Of a DNA stretch of 64,000 nucleotides, positions 10,716-22,917 are shown one piece after another. The stretch comes from Bryopsis sp. KO-2023. Lineage: Eukaryota; Chlorophyta; Ulvophyceae; Bryopsidales; Bryopsidaceae. The notes beneath the pieces were generated by a model. The model saw nothing but the letters and a program-made list of their open reading frames with translations, made no database searches and was not told where the DNA came from. The stretch's first letter is position 1. Each line of letters starts with the position of its first letter. The DNA is taken from contig BSYQ01000011.1 of the NCBI GenBank assembly GCA_030272585.1, positions 4,030,001 to 4,094,000 on the forward strand, written 5' to 3'. The position numbers and the translations under genes are program-made.

Positions 10716-12498
10716 TTAATCGACGATCGCACCTCTGGTGATCTTGGCACAGTCAGGTCCGACTGCAAACGCCGCAGCCTGCTGGTGGGCGTTCACCTGC
10801 GCAAAGAGAAACAGAGGTGATATTCACTTCAGGATAGTGAGCAGAGTGGCTCCTCACAACATGTAATCATCGATCGATTAATTCACTTCGGAATCAGCAT
10901 AAGAAACTGTCCGCTGACACGAGGTGAACGGACCTGAGCCGTTGACACGAGAAGAGGGTCAGAGTACATCACCCAGAGGACCCCCTCAGTGCATGGAGGA
11001 GTGGTCAAGCTCCCTTTCCAGGTGAAGTGCTCCCTGTTCTTGGGGAGGAGATCGTTCAAATCGAGCGTTCCACCCACTTCCATGGCATGCTGGGCGCCAC
11101 AAAATGTAACAGACAATGGATTTTAGCCATAATTCCACTACAATTCCATTACTCCAAACGGCAAACGGCTTTTTCTCCTTGACAATGCAGAAAGAAAAAC
11201 TTGATTCTAGACTGTTGAATAAGCGGTTTTTCTTCTTGACATGTAAGTTGGCTGATTTGATTCTGGAGTGTTGATTCTGTATAAACGCCACGGTTGGGGT
11301 GAACATTGCATCTACGATGTGCATGGTTTCTCATGGAGTGGTACAATTTTGGGTGGGTTGAAATGCGAGTTACCCTACCTCCCTTCCGACCTCCTTTGGA
11401 ATCTGTTCCCAGAGAGGCTCCAGCACCTCGTTGTCCTCGGTTGGGTCGTCATATTCAAAATGAACTCCAAGCACAACCAGACAGGTCTCCTCATCGCAAA
11501 TATCAGATTGCCCCTCCGAGATCTTGCACACAATGTGTACGCACAGAGGTGCCAATCGACCTGCGGAGCAAACAAACCCACTCAATCTGTTGTGTAACTT
11601 GAACAGAGTGGGGGGCCTTCCCCATGACAGCCATAGCAACATGATGCTGACCAGCAGCGGCGTTTTCTGCTAAAATGCACAAGACATGCGAAGTGATGAG
11701 TAGTGTAGACACCAACCATTGAACGCATTTTCACTTGGTGAGTGAAAGTGGAACTGGATGGGCTCAGCATCCAGCTTTTCGACGTCTCCTGCTTTCAAAG
11801 CCTTGGTTCCGTTCTTCGAGAATATGGTGTAAATATCCCCCTCTGAACACAAGCCATCGAGCAAAATGAGCGCAGCTTGGATAAGATTCGAACAATCTGA
11901 GTTTGCACATGAGTTAGGAGATCTCCTAACTCATGTGCAAACTCAACATTTTGAGCGAGGATGCTCTCACCCTGAGCAGCGACCTTGATATTTGGCTTCC
12001 TGGTGAAGTTCATCCAGACCACCTCCAAAGCGGCGCCGGTGCTGAAAATACTCACTCCCTCAACCTCTCCAACATCCTCCACGTCCACTTTCAGTTCGGG
12101 TTCATCCAACTCGACTTCGTCTGTTTTCCGCCAAAAAACAGACATCCAATGCAGAATCCATGAGAAAGAATCATCACCCTCGCTCGCAGTGAAGCAGGTG
12201 GATCACATTACCTGCCGTGTTGATATTGATCGGGGACTGCTCCTCGCCGGTTTGGCAGAGACCTTCCCAGTCGTCTCCGTTCCTGGAGTAGTTGAAGCCA
12301 GATGTATCCTGTGTCGCGACCGCAGCGTGCACCTCGAAATTCAGTACTTTAGGTGACAGCGCGCCGCCAGAGAGCCCAAATGAGGGAAAAGGATGGATCG
12401 CCGATATGGCTGGGATATTTCACCTCAACGAACTTGGCCGCGGACGTAGCAGCGAGAAGGGTGGCTACGAAAGCGACACGGAAAACGGCGGCCGCCAT
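10716..12498 (-). CDS. Secreted alpha-carbonic anhydrase (possibly low-activity)
   Basis: Seven exons: 12424-12498, 12212-12332, 11971-12120, 11717-11842, 11379-11560, 10934-11089, 10716-10796. All phases close, giving 296 residues. Residues 1-20 form a signal peptide (MAAAVFRVAFVATLLAATSA). Family landmarks are QSPININ, the zinc ligands in QFHFH (His147, His149) and VHIV (His166), and the gatekeeper threonine in SLTTPPC (Thr247). Two cysteines fit the disulfide usual in secreted members. Changes: the Glu that normally hydrogen-bonds the third zinc His (Glu117 in human CA II) is Cys164, and the proton-shuttle His64 position is Ala95. The enzyme interconverts CO2 and bicarbonate outside the cytosol; these changes suggest slower turnover or a CA-related role. 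The exon 6 donor (GTCCGT) is weak. Confidence 0.92.
10839..10870. repeat. Dispersed repeat, copy A (inside carbonic anhydrase intron 6)
   Basis: GAGCAGAGTGGCTCCTCA followed by CAACATGTAATCAT. It matches 62591-62624 in all 32 positions apart from a 2-nt insertion there. It lies within the intron between 10797 and 10933. GAGC and GGCTC can form a short hairpin. Confidence 0.8.
11898..11945. repeat. 48-bp perfect palindrome in carbonic anhydrase intron 3
   Basis: Every one of the 24 base pairs is complementary, with AGATCT at the centre and no spacer. It occupies over a third of the 128-nt intron 11843-11970. It could form a cruciform in DNA or a long hairpin in the pre-mRNA. Confidence 0.95.
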
Positions 12499-13444
12499 TT
12501 TCCCAGCTGCTCTGTTACGGAAGATTCAGCCTGCACTTGCGCGTTATACAGCGCTCTGGTGCGTTCTTTTGTAGGGAAAACAGGCACGGAATGGGAAGTG
12601 ACGTGAGGCCTGGCTCACAATCAAATCGCAGAGGTTTCCAGGTAGTCGAAAAGCCATTTGGCAGACATATGGTGCTGTTGCTGTTGACTTTGGATCAGTG
12701 AAGCGTTGTGGTGTTAGCAAAACTGTGAACTGCTTATGTGGTCTGTTTCTCTCCTTCTCAATGTGAGCAAGCCGATTTGATTTTACGATTTTTGATGTGA
12801 TCGCCTGATTCTTTTCCAAACGAGTCGCAAAAATCAATGTTCCACAGCTGACAGAACCTGGAAGGAGAACCAAATTGTGGAACGAATAATAAAAATGCAT
12901 GGTTCCCCACCTGCCTTTGGTTGGGACAGGGGTCGTACTTTGTACATGTAAGAATGTGACTTCAACAGCACCTAAATGAAACCCAACAAAGCCGATCAGG
13001 AGCTTCCAAGCGAACGATGTAATTCCAAACTAATGCGAAAACAGCGACACCAGAAACATGTGTGGAGGGATACTGCCCCAAGATATCCAACGGCATTCAA
13101 CGAGCGTTGTCTGAGCAATTCGCAACTGATGTTTGGAAGCCCAATCTGCAGTAGATTCGTGCAAAAGCTATTGATTAACCAAATGGACCCTCACCTCGAA
13201 CAATATCTGTGAGGCAAACACTCCACAATACAATGAATTTACTCACCCCGGCAACAAGATTTCCACAATTAATTTCTATCACTACCTAGTTGAATTTGCG
13301 CCCTGACCACCCCTCAGAATGTAAAGAGATTCTATGTTTCTTTTCGTAAAACCCAGCCCTGCAGCTTCCCTTGCCAACCAACCTATCTGTTTTTACCCCT
13401 TGTTTTCTCAAAATAAGACAAACCCAAAACCTCAGTTGTTCGTG
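12499..13444. other. Intergenic between carbonic anhydrase start and ACF1-like gene end
   Basis: Holds the promoter side of the carbonic anhydrase gene and the 3' flank of the ACF1-like gene. The short open frames (for example 12976-13212 plus) show no recognisable domain and no coding support. Confidence 0.4.
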
Positions 13445-16400
13445 CTATTGACTGCTTCTGGCAGCATTGATGACTCGTTGGCTGGTCCGGGTTGCTACTG
13501 GTTTTTTGTCGATGCAATTCGGGCAGTACCATTTCCCATTCGGAACCTTTGCTAGGCCGATACATTCGACATGCATGGCCACTGTGCAGGAAGAAGCCTG
13601 AAATCAAAAACAGAGGGAAATCTATATATCTATTTTTATATATTGAATTGGAATTATTTTACACACAGCCAAAAGGCCGAGTGTAGCTGACTCAGAAAAA
13701 AAAAACAAAAAAAACACCGTGTAATCGCGGTGTCCATATCTAGCTCTCTACCCCAAAGGTAAAAAAAGAAGAAACTGATTCGAGAACCAACAGAAAAAAC
13801 GCTGACCAGAATTACATGGGTAATCTCAGAAGGAATCTCTCTTTTTTAGTTAATGATTTTATGCCAAAAAAGCCCACTCACAAAGTCCCTCTGGAAATCG
13901 CAACACAAAGTTTTGTTCTCAACCCAGGAAATTAAGGATCAAACCCCCAAAACAAAAAACGATCGAGCATATATATATAAACATAACTCAAAACAACTGC
14001 AAGCAAAACATTCCAAACAGTCTGCCCCACCCTTGAGCATGAAAACTCAAGAAACCTTCAAAACAGCGAATTCGGCAGCTTTTTTTTTCCCTTCTCAAAG
14101 ACAGGAAACAGAACCATTAATCCAATGTCCCCCCCCTATCGCACTTTCTTTCTTAATTTTTTTGCAAAAACACTCACCTCACAGCACAGCATTTTCCCTC
14201 CATTGCCACATTTCGAGCAGGTGTAGTCCCACCGATCTCCAGAAGCTTTGCCACTTGCAGAAGGTGGAGCTTCGTCGGTCGAAGGAGGGGGTTTAGTCAT
14301 GGACCGGGTCCTCAAGCCGCCAGCCGTCGCTCGAGTGGATGACCTGGTGCTGCGAACCCTCTTGGGGGGCTTTCCTGTTACACTGACCAAGTTCGTGTTA
14401 TATGATGGCACCTACTCTTTTCTAATTCTTTAAACGAAGACATCTCCAGCTTTTCCACATGAACTGAACTGAAAAAACAGTGAAGAAGAAAAGGAGGGAA
14501 AATTGCACGAGCAATTTCTGTTGATCCTTCAGCCCCTGGGGGAAGACCCATTTCGATCCAAAAAGTCATATCAATCAGAAAGAGACCGACTTCTTTTAGC
14601 AAATTCTGGATGGCGGTTCATCAGGGGGGAGGTCGCCCCGAATACCTGGTGGTGGGCTCTCCTCGGTTTCAGTCACAGTTGCATCTTTTCCACCATGCTT
14701 TACGGGCTCTCTGCGTCTTTTTCGTGGAACCTTGTTCGAGATCGCCACTTGGACGTCAGATTTGGCATCGCTGCTTTTGGCCCTCGCTTTTTGACTCTTG
14801 AAGCTGTCCCCACCGTTGCTGGTGGAAGTGGAGCCCGCCTTCATCAGTTTCCTGGACCTGGCTGCTTGCGCCTGGGCCTCCTTCTTGGCAGCTCTGGCGG
14901 CGGCCTCTTGTTTTCTACCTAGGCTGTGAATCAAGGGTTGGGCTCTGCACAAAAAAAACAAAAAAACGAAATCGTCCAGAATTGATCCAGGGTGCCATAC
15001 AAGCTTGGAATTTGTGGCTTTGATTTCCCTTTTTTTCCAGTGGGCATTGCACCAATCGGCCTCCGGAGATGGTCCAGAGAAAAAGTGTTGTCTATTTTTT
15101 GGCACTGACATAAAGGACAAATCTCCCCTCCCTATCAGCTCCGAACAGCACCCACCGATCATTTAAAATGGCCGATAGGTAAGCCCCCAGGCAGCCAGAC
15201 GACGTTCTCTTCACATCACTCATGCCTTTTAGCCACACAAACCGCTCATGGGCTGTCCTCCACAGAGAACTCCGCCGGCTGCTCCGACTGGAAGGCCCCC
15301 CCTCGCCTGCCCCCGACTGATCCTCAGTGTCAGAATCGTCGAACTCTCTGACAGCGATGATGGCATCGCCCTCCTCCAAAGAAGCGTCTTCCTCGACCAC
15401 AGGGTTCAGATAATCGTTGTCCGCACCCTTCGGCAGGCCATCTGCCAATCGCCCCACTCGCTCCTCCAGGCTGGACAGCAACGAGGATAATTCTGGAACA
15501 CATCCAACATTTCGAAACTGCCGCCTCCATTCCTGGTTGAAATACAAATCCTGTGAGAGCTGCTTCGAGGGGCACCACCTTTCCTAACCGCGTTTAGATA
15601 TTCGACACGTGGTTTTTTGGGAGGAAAACGGCACCAGGTTTGTGAGAGGGGGTTGGGGGGGAGGGAGGGTGAGGTGCATTGTTAATAACACATGGAGAGG
15701 ATCGTACCTTGATTCCGCCATCCAGCTCCACACCGACCGTTGCCAGCCCGTTAACTAGAGACTCCAGGTGCCCAACCCCGGTCCTAACTATTTTCTTCTC
15801 CATTTCCCCCTGCCTGCCATCCAGCCAGGACTTCTTCTCCTCTCTGAGCTTTCCCACATCCAGCACCACATCCAAATCAGCCAAATTTTCCACCAACTCT
15901 TTGTACACCCTTTTCAGGCATTTGGATAGAGCCATTTCCCTGGCACCCCTGTCGTTCAGCCTGCCAATCAGATCATCCAGATTTTCCTGACTGGTTATGC
16001 ACCCCAGCGAGTTTCCGTCTTGACTTTCCACACACAGGCAGGACTGGAAGCCCCGAAACCACCAATAACGCCGGTGGTGTCGGTCGAATCCGCACGGCTC
16101 TGTTCTCACGCTCCGTTTCCCCACTTCCACCCGATATACCTCTTCTCGCTGCTTTCGACTCTCCTCCACAGCTTTGCCATCGATATCCTAGCGGTGTGGT
16201 GCAAAAGAAGGGTTTCTTTGCTTTCAGGGAAAAAAACAACATTTGGATTGAGTCTGTAACTAAACGCTATGAAAATGAGCGATGCAGGGCTTCACCTCAT
16301 TGAAACAAAAAAGCGCTGAAAACGAGTGGAAATTCAAAACACGGTGGGTTTTCCAGCTTTCTGAAACAGGATTTTGAACAAGGCCATGGTGCACCCACCT

Positions 16401-19400
16401 CATCGTCGCCATTCAGCCCTTCAACCTCCCCTTCGACATCCCCTCCATCGACAGCTCTTTCACCCACCTGGCCTGATCAGAAACAAAACATCAAAAAATC
16501 CTTACGAAAAATGAAGCTGCCCTCCGAAGGGCTGCTAATAAATGGGAAGGTCCCGCAACCACTCACAATTCGATGCGTTCTGGCGTTCGCTTGCAACACA
16601 TATTTGAAAGGAAGAGAAAGCTGACGGGCACATGAGGCCGAATTTTACCCCTGGGTCGTTTCGATCCCTCCTCCTTTTTGGGGCCACCGAGTTTCCGCTT
16701 GCCTTTCTTGAGAAGCTGCTTTCTTTGACGCTCTTTCCGCCGTTCCTAAGAAATCGACACCACAGAAATGCCAATCACAACTTTATATAGATGTTTACGC
16801 AGCATGGGGGCAACCAGACAAATTGTGGTTGTGTAGATACATATATATACGTATACTCACTTTGCAACAGTCATGTGTCCCTCCCCCAAACACACACACA
16901 AGAAAAAGCTCCTTTTTGTCAAATAATTTTCATCCTTCAATTGCTTTTCAAGCAATCTTGTCAGTTTTCGGTTGACCTGTTAAGGGGAGGGGGGTTTGGA
17001 GGGAGTTTGCGTTTCTAAAAATCAGATTTTCTGACCGTACCTCGGCGTCAGCATGATATTTGGCTGCTTGCAGTCGGGTCGTTTCCTCCATTCGTCCGGC
17101 CATGGCCTCCCTCATTCCATGGCAATTGATCACATCGTTACAGAGGGTGTGCAACAGTCGAAGGTGCAGCTCCGGCCCAAACTCGTAGTAAGATTTTGAC
17201 TCCAAATCCTTTGCAGCCCTCAGCGCGATTTGCTGGTCGTCCATGTCTTCAAGTGGCAATGTGTGAACTGAAACCCCCATCGAAAAGAAAAAGCCTTTTC
17301 AGGTCAAAGATAGATGGCTGAACCATGTCAAGGTGCCTTCTTTGAATGTTGATGGGTTAAATTTGACCCGGGTTCATGCCCCAGCGGGTGCGACATGCGG
17401 GAAAAATGAAACTAACACCTCAACAGTTCAATCTAACGTGGAATGCACAGGTGGGGTTGTGAAGAAAAAAAAATGACATTACATTTTTTTTTTTTGAAAT
17501 GGCACAATATACAAAAAAATTCGAAACGCACCATCAGAGTTGAGGACCCCCATGGCTTCCCTGGATGCCAACAAATATCGTCGGAGAATTTCAGGCCAAT
17601 TGGCAAGGTCAATGACTCTCGCCCATCGCCTTGCTCTGCTTCTCGTTGTTCCAGTTTGACCTACCTACAAGGGAAAAAAACCCCAAACACATATTTTTTT
17701 ATTTTTTTAAAGTGAATTATTTTTAGAAATTTCTGTAGGAAAACTATATGAGGAAAAACGTCCCTCGATCTGGGAGGAGTTGTTTCTTTTCATTCCATGC
17801 TTTTTTTTTTTTTGAGAGTGCGCCGGTGCCACTTGGAAAAAAAAAAGGAAAACCGAAAGAAAAGAAAAGCAAAACTCATTTTATCCATTTCATAGCATGT
17901 TCCAGTTTGGAACACTCCGAATTTCCTCATCTGTCCAACCCCCCTTAAAAAAAAAGACAGAGAAAAAATACACATATGTATAGATCACAGCACTTGAATT
18001 TCTGAGTCAGACTGTAAAACACTTCTGAAAAAAAAAGGGCCACACGCGGGAAACCTTCGACTTGCATAAAACTTTCAAAATACAAAAATATGCACCCACA
18101 CCTTTCTTTCTATTTTTAGAATACACACATCTAACTCTTTTTTTTCACATTTTTTTCCCCCAGTCATTCCCAAAGAAAGACTGACTCCGATCAGTCCAAC
18201 ACAAACCTGGTCCAGCAACACACACCGAAGCAATACGACGTACAGCTCAGCAAGGGTGTTTCCTTCGGTGGGGGCCACCACTGCCGAATACAGCTTCTCT
18301 ATGGACATCACATCCGCCTCGCACTCCGACCAAAAAGTTGAAAGAAACTCCACCACCAGCAAAGCATCCATCAAAGAAATCAGTGCCCGACGGCCGGTCA
18401 CGATCGAAGGAAGCGGGACAGGGCCCTCGATCCTCAGTTTTGCCTGAGCTATTCTCAAATCTATATCAGGGGCAGTCGAAGTGGTTAACCTCATGGATTG
18501 TCGAATTCTTTCCATTCTCCATAGCCGCCGCCTTTCATCCTCCACGACCTGCCAAACAAATCAACAGCAAATTCTATTAAAAAAAATGCTCAAATCTGTT
18601 TCCTATTAATTCAGCTGCGGTGAAACTCAGTTCGGACCCCGACGTTAATCATAAATCCTTCTCATTCAAAACAAACAGTTTTTGTTTTCTTTTTGGTCAT
18701 CCCTCTATATTTTGTGCCAGCTGGCTTCCGACAGTCATCCAGTCCAAAACTTGAAAACTTGATATTTTTTTCCATTTCTGTTTCTTGCATCACCTCCAAG
18801 TCATCCATGGAACAAGCAGCATATCTTTGCCTGGGTTCCTCCCTGGCAGTTTGTGAACTTCGACCCTCCCGAAACTCCACTCTAAACAGACAAAAAAAAA
18901 CACGCCCACACTAGAAACAAATCTTTCACAGAAAAAACAAAAAAGAGGGAACAGGATTCAAAACTCATCTCAGGAAGAAAAAACAAATCCACCCTTTTGC
19001 ACATCTGAAAAGGCATCAAACCATTGAGGAAAATAGCTTCCATCAATTTCTCAGTGCCCATATTTTCAACCCCACCCAATAAAAATAAAGCCAAACGAAA
19101 GGGCCCCAAACTGCGACTCCACCCCCCCTCCCACAAAAAAAAAAAGACAAAAAAGATGCCAAACCTGAGTTTTTCTTTTTCGTCTCGATCGAGCATCCCC
19201 AACATTTCCCATTCTTCTTCGGTCATGTTGAGGCTGTCTCGATCGGGGGCGGAGTTTCCTTTGGTTTGGCACTTGGGGCAATGAAAGGGTTGGTCGGGGG
19301 CGGGCACGTCCAGCCAGCTCAAACCTGAGCAAGCCAAATGCAACACCCGAGGACACCCATCGCAAAGCAGCAGCGGGGAACAATCGGTGGCATATGTCTG

Positions 19401-22248
19401 GGTAAAGTACAAGCATTTAAAAAATTGAGCCGGCAGCAATTTTAGTTTTTGCTCATTGAAAGGAAAAAAAGAAACCCCATTATGTATCAATATGTGCCAC
19501 CGTTTCTTCGACTGTTTTTTTTCTTTTTTTGGGGGGGGAAAGGGGGGCAAGCATTTCTACTTTAGAGTTTTTGACGTCTAAAGCAATTGAAACTGATTTA
19601 AAATAAGGAAAGCTAAATAAAATGTGCATATATCATATATCAACATCAAAAATATATAAATTTTTGACAATTCACAACTCCCCTCCAGCAATCAAATAAC
19701 ATGCATTCATGTATGTATTTGTTTTCCTTTATTCACTAATTTTTATTATTATTATTTTTTAGGGGGGGGAAGGGGAATTGGTTGCAAACCTCACTTTGTG
19801 GCATTTGCTGCACTTGGATCCATTTCTGTCGAATGAATTCCTGGACGCGGGGGCGGGCGAGGTTTCGCAGTCAGAAGGTCGAGGCCTTTGAGATGAGCAA
19901 GTGCTGCCGTCCTGACTGGGGGTGTCAGCTCGAACTCCTATCAGGAAAAACATATGCAAGCGAAAAAATATATTGAAAATTCTTTCCAAAGGACATATTT
20001 GATTCATTCCACGAAATTCTTACAACAGCTGTCAAACAATGGAAAAAAGTTTCAGATAAATGCACCTAAAACTAAAATAAAAATAACAAAACCAAAAATA
20101 TATAATTGGGTGAACAACTTAAAAGCAAACGAAATGAATGTAAAAACAAAGTGTAATGACCAAAATGTAATGACCATTCAGAAATAATTTTAGTCTGACA
20201 CCGGGAAAAAAAATCATTAAACATTAATTATTAAAAATAGAATAAAAATCACACACATAGGAAATCAATGGCGCAAGGATGAAAAAAAAAATGTTCCGGC
20301 GATTTATTAACTTTTATTTACTATTACTTATTTTTTTATCTTTTTCTTGGGGGGGGAGCGATTTACTGATTTTTATTCCTTGTTCCTTTTTCCTTTTTTT
20401 TTTGGGGGGGGACCTGTTCATTGATTCCTTGCAACTACTCAAGGAAAACCTTTTTTTTTTATACTTTCGGGAGCTCCCAGCCAGTTTTCAGCGATTTCCT
20501 TGAGTGTGAAATGACCTCGTTCCGATTCCAAGAAAGATGAATCGGTGGCCAACATTTGATGGAAAGCGGTTTTTGCAGATTTCGAATTCGACCAAGGGGT
20601 TTTGACTTTTAACTCCCTCAGCCTTTGCAGCAAATACGAAGTGGATGCACCGTGAGAACCCGTCGCCATCAATATCTATTAAAAAAATTGAAAAAAGTTG
20701 AGAAAACTTTTTATTTTTTTTCCAAAAATTGAGAAAAAAACGAAATGGACAGAAAAGGATCGTATGCATTGTTAAAGAAACATGCATACTTTTATTTTCT
20801 TGTTTTTTATTTTCTCTACAAGAATGATCATTCTGATTTCTGGAACGAAACAAATCGGACCATCCTTATTATCAGACAGACATCTACATTTCGAAAAACA
20901 CTGTTAACACTTATTTTAGCCCAAAGCTGCTAAAATAAGTGGAATCCACTGCAACATAACCCCCACATTGCTCAATGAAAGGAGGGGAGGATGGGGGGGA
21001 GTGAAAGCAATTTTTTCATTGAAAAAATTGAGCAACCAATCCACACACCTTAGATACAATTTTCTTGATGTTGATTTCCAGTGCAGCCACTTGGACACAG
21101 TCCATTTGTGAAGAGGACAGCTCGGTGTCAAAAAAATCTTCCCCCACATTTTGTTTCTGCGACATTCCAAAAATATAATACATAAAATAATAAAAATAAA
21201 AAATTTGAGTCATCTATTCAGTGAGACTACGTCCATTTTTTGTCTGGCAAAAAAATCCATCCGATTCTCGAAGCAAAAAGATTCAGCTCATGATGTCCAT
21301 GTTTCATGAAATGGTGGAAATTTCTTTACTGGGACTTTTTTTTTTGGGAAGAAAAAGAAGAAAAAATGTAAAAAAATTGCATTATCATATGAAAATCATT
21401 GCGGTGCTGTTGCCTTGTTAATTTCTTCAATTGTTCAAAAATAATATATATTTTTTTGCACTTTTTTTTTTCTAGGGGGGGGCGACCTTTTTTTTTATCA
21501 ATAAAATTGAAAAAGCAATCTTATCCAAGAAGAATCAAACTAAATGAATTAGACTTTTCAATTTTTTAGTTTATTTTTTTTTCTCTTTAAACCTCTTGTC
21601 CAGCCTCTTATTCTCTTTGATTTCCCAGTCCAGAAAGAAAAATCCAGTATTTTGCTTTTTGTTTTTTTTAGTTCAGACTTGGCAGGAGTTAGGGAGGCAA
21701 CAATATGAAGACACTATGGAGCATAAACTAGCAAAAATTTTATAGAAGTGGATTTTTTTTTTGAGATTTTTTGGCAGGAAGAAGAAAAAAAACTGACCCT
21801 CCCATTCACTCTGCCACCGCCTTCTTCGCTCACTAGCGCCTCCTCGAAAGTCAAACCCGTCTGGTCGCTCCGTTCGCAACTCCAGGCCCGCTGAGTGTAC
21901 TGCTGGAGCTTTTCTACATACAACCTTCGCCATTTCCCATCACAACCAAGACTGCTTTTCAGAATCCGAAATTCCCAGCAGGATTTCGAGCCCATTCTCG
22001 CAGCTGTTCGAGTCGAGATAAACTTTCACCTCAAAACTTCCAGCCAGATGCGGCGTCTTTTCTGGGGTTCAGTTTTCGGCAAAGCAAAAAGAGGAGAAAG
22101 AAAGAAAAAAAAAAACTGGCATGTGCAGTCACCTGTAGTCGACGAACACCTCCCCAGTGAACCGAACCACCCAAACTTCGTCCGAGGCCTTGATCAACGG
22201 CGGTAGCTGGAGCTCTGGAGAATAGGTCTTGTTTCCTCGCAAAGGCAT
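13445..22248 (-). CDS. ACF1/WSTF (BAZ1)-like ISWI chromatin-remodelling subunit
   Basis: Seventeen exons: 22133-22248, 21798-21924, 21049-21156, 20465-20675, 19795-19937, 19165-19397, 18677-18881, 18207-18548, 17532-17664, 17041-17267, 16649-16745, 16399-16472, 15708-16187, 15156-15550, 14646-14944, 14178-14374, 13445-13597. Phases close throughout, giving 1,179 residues. Domains: N-terminal WAC (1-95; MPLRGNKTYS, then RAWSCE and LTFEEAL); a C4HC3 PHD finger (about 228-277; CSKCHK then LLLCDGCPRVLHLAC); DDT (about 400-490; SLMDALLVVEFLSTF); WHIM1 (about 515-600; YYEFGPELHLRLLHTLC); WHIM2/WSD (about 690-740; DRHHRRYWWF); basic Ala/Lys helices; and a C-terminal PHD finger (about 1112-1160). Proteins of this family pair with ISWI ATPases and set nucleosome spacing in the nucleus. 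A PHD between WAC and DDT is unusual and no bromodomain is seen. Least certain junctions: 15156/14944 and the exon 2 donor. Confidence 0.9.
20908..20941. repeat. 13-bp inverted repeat in an ACF1-like gene intron
   Basis: CACTTATTTTAGC (20908-20920) pairs exactly with GCTAAAATAAGTG (20929-20941) across an 8-nt loop. It sits in the intron 20676-21048. It may be a small MITE relic or simply a stable hairpin. Confidence 0.8.
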
Positions 22249-22917
22249 AGCGGCGCGTTCCTTCCCGCAGTCGCGACAAGGTCGGACGACGATTTTCGGT
22301 GTGAGATGGGCCAAAAATAAACTATGTCGTACCGCTAATTCCGTGAACGCGTCGTATTTTTCTGTTACCGTTACGACAGTTCCAGTTACCAGTTGATGGT
22401 TTTGTGGGCTGGAACATGTGCTCCCTTGAGCAATGACTAAACAATGTGGGGAACATGAGGGAACGAACGATGTGCTACCATGGAATCGATCTCCATGATG
22501 CTGTCGTTAGAAATGGGAGTCTTACTCTTTGTTTTTTTTTTTTTGCTTGTCGTTTCGTAGATGGAATGGAATATGCCCTGCACTGATCGTCCAGCTAAAA
22601 TGGGAGAGGCAGGGATTCAAGTGCCCAATTTTCTTGACAGTGATGGTGCCAACTGTTCGAGTGCTTCTGCTTACAAAACTCTACGACATTCCCCCTCCCC
22701 CCCTGGTCTCCAAGCCAATCGCGCCAATTCCACCGATCCCTTCATCACGAGCCGCCTCCACCGGAAAAAAAAAAGGAAGTGTGCATATATATATATATAT
22801 TTGCCGCCTACTGTAATCAACTCCATGCAATCAAAATCACAGCCTCAAAAACTGCAACGAATCTTGGTTCAAAAGAAGGCGTTTTCCACGCCCCAATCGC
22901 CCGTTCTGATCGGCTGG
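22249..22917. other. Intergenic, upstream of the ACF1-like gene
   Basis: Contains the presumed promoter of the ACF1-like gene and the 3' flank of the coiled-coil gene. It includes a TA-rich microsatellite near 22785-22800. No other exon is supported. Confidence 0.4.

Noticed and set aside
11503..11715. Frame reading ENAAAGQHHVAMAVMGKA as a carbonic anhydrase exon
   Set aside because: It gives no third zinc-ligand motif. The acceptor at 11560 yields NGRLAPLCVHIVCK, which aligns with the family and closes in phase.
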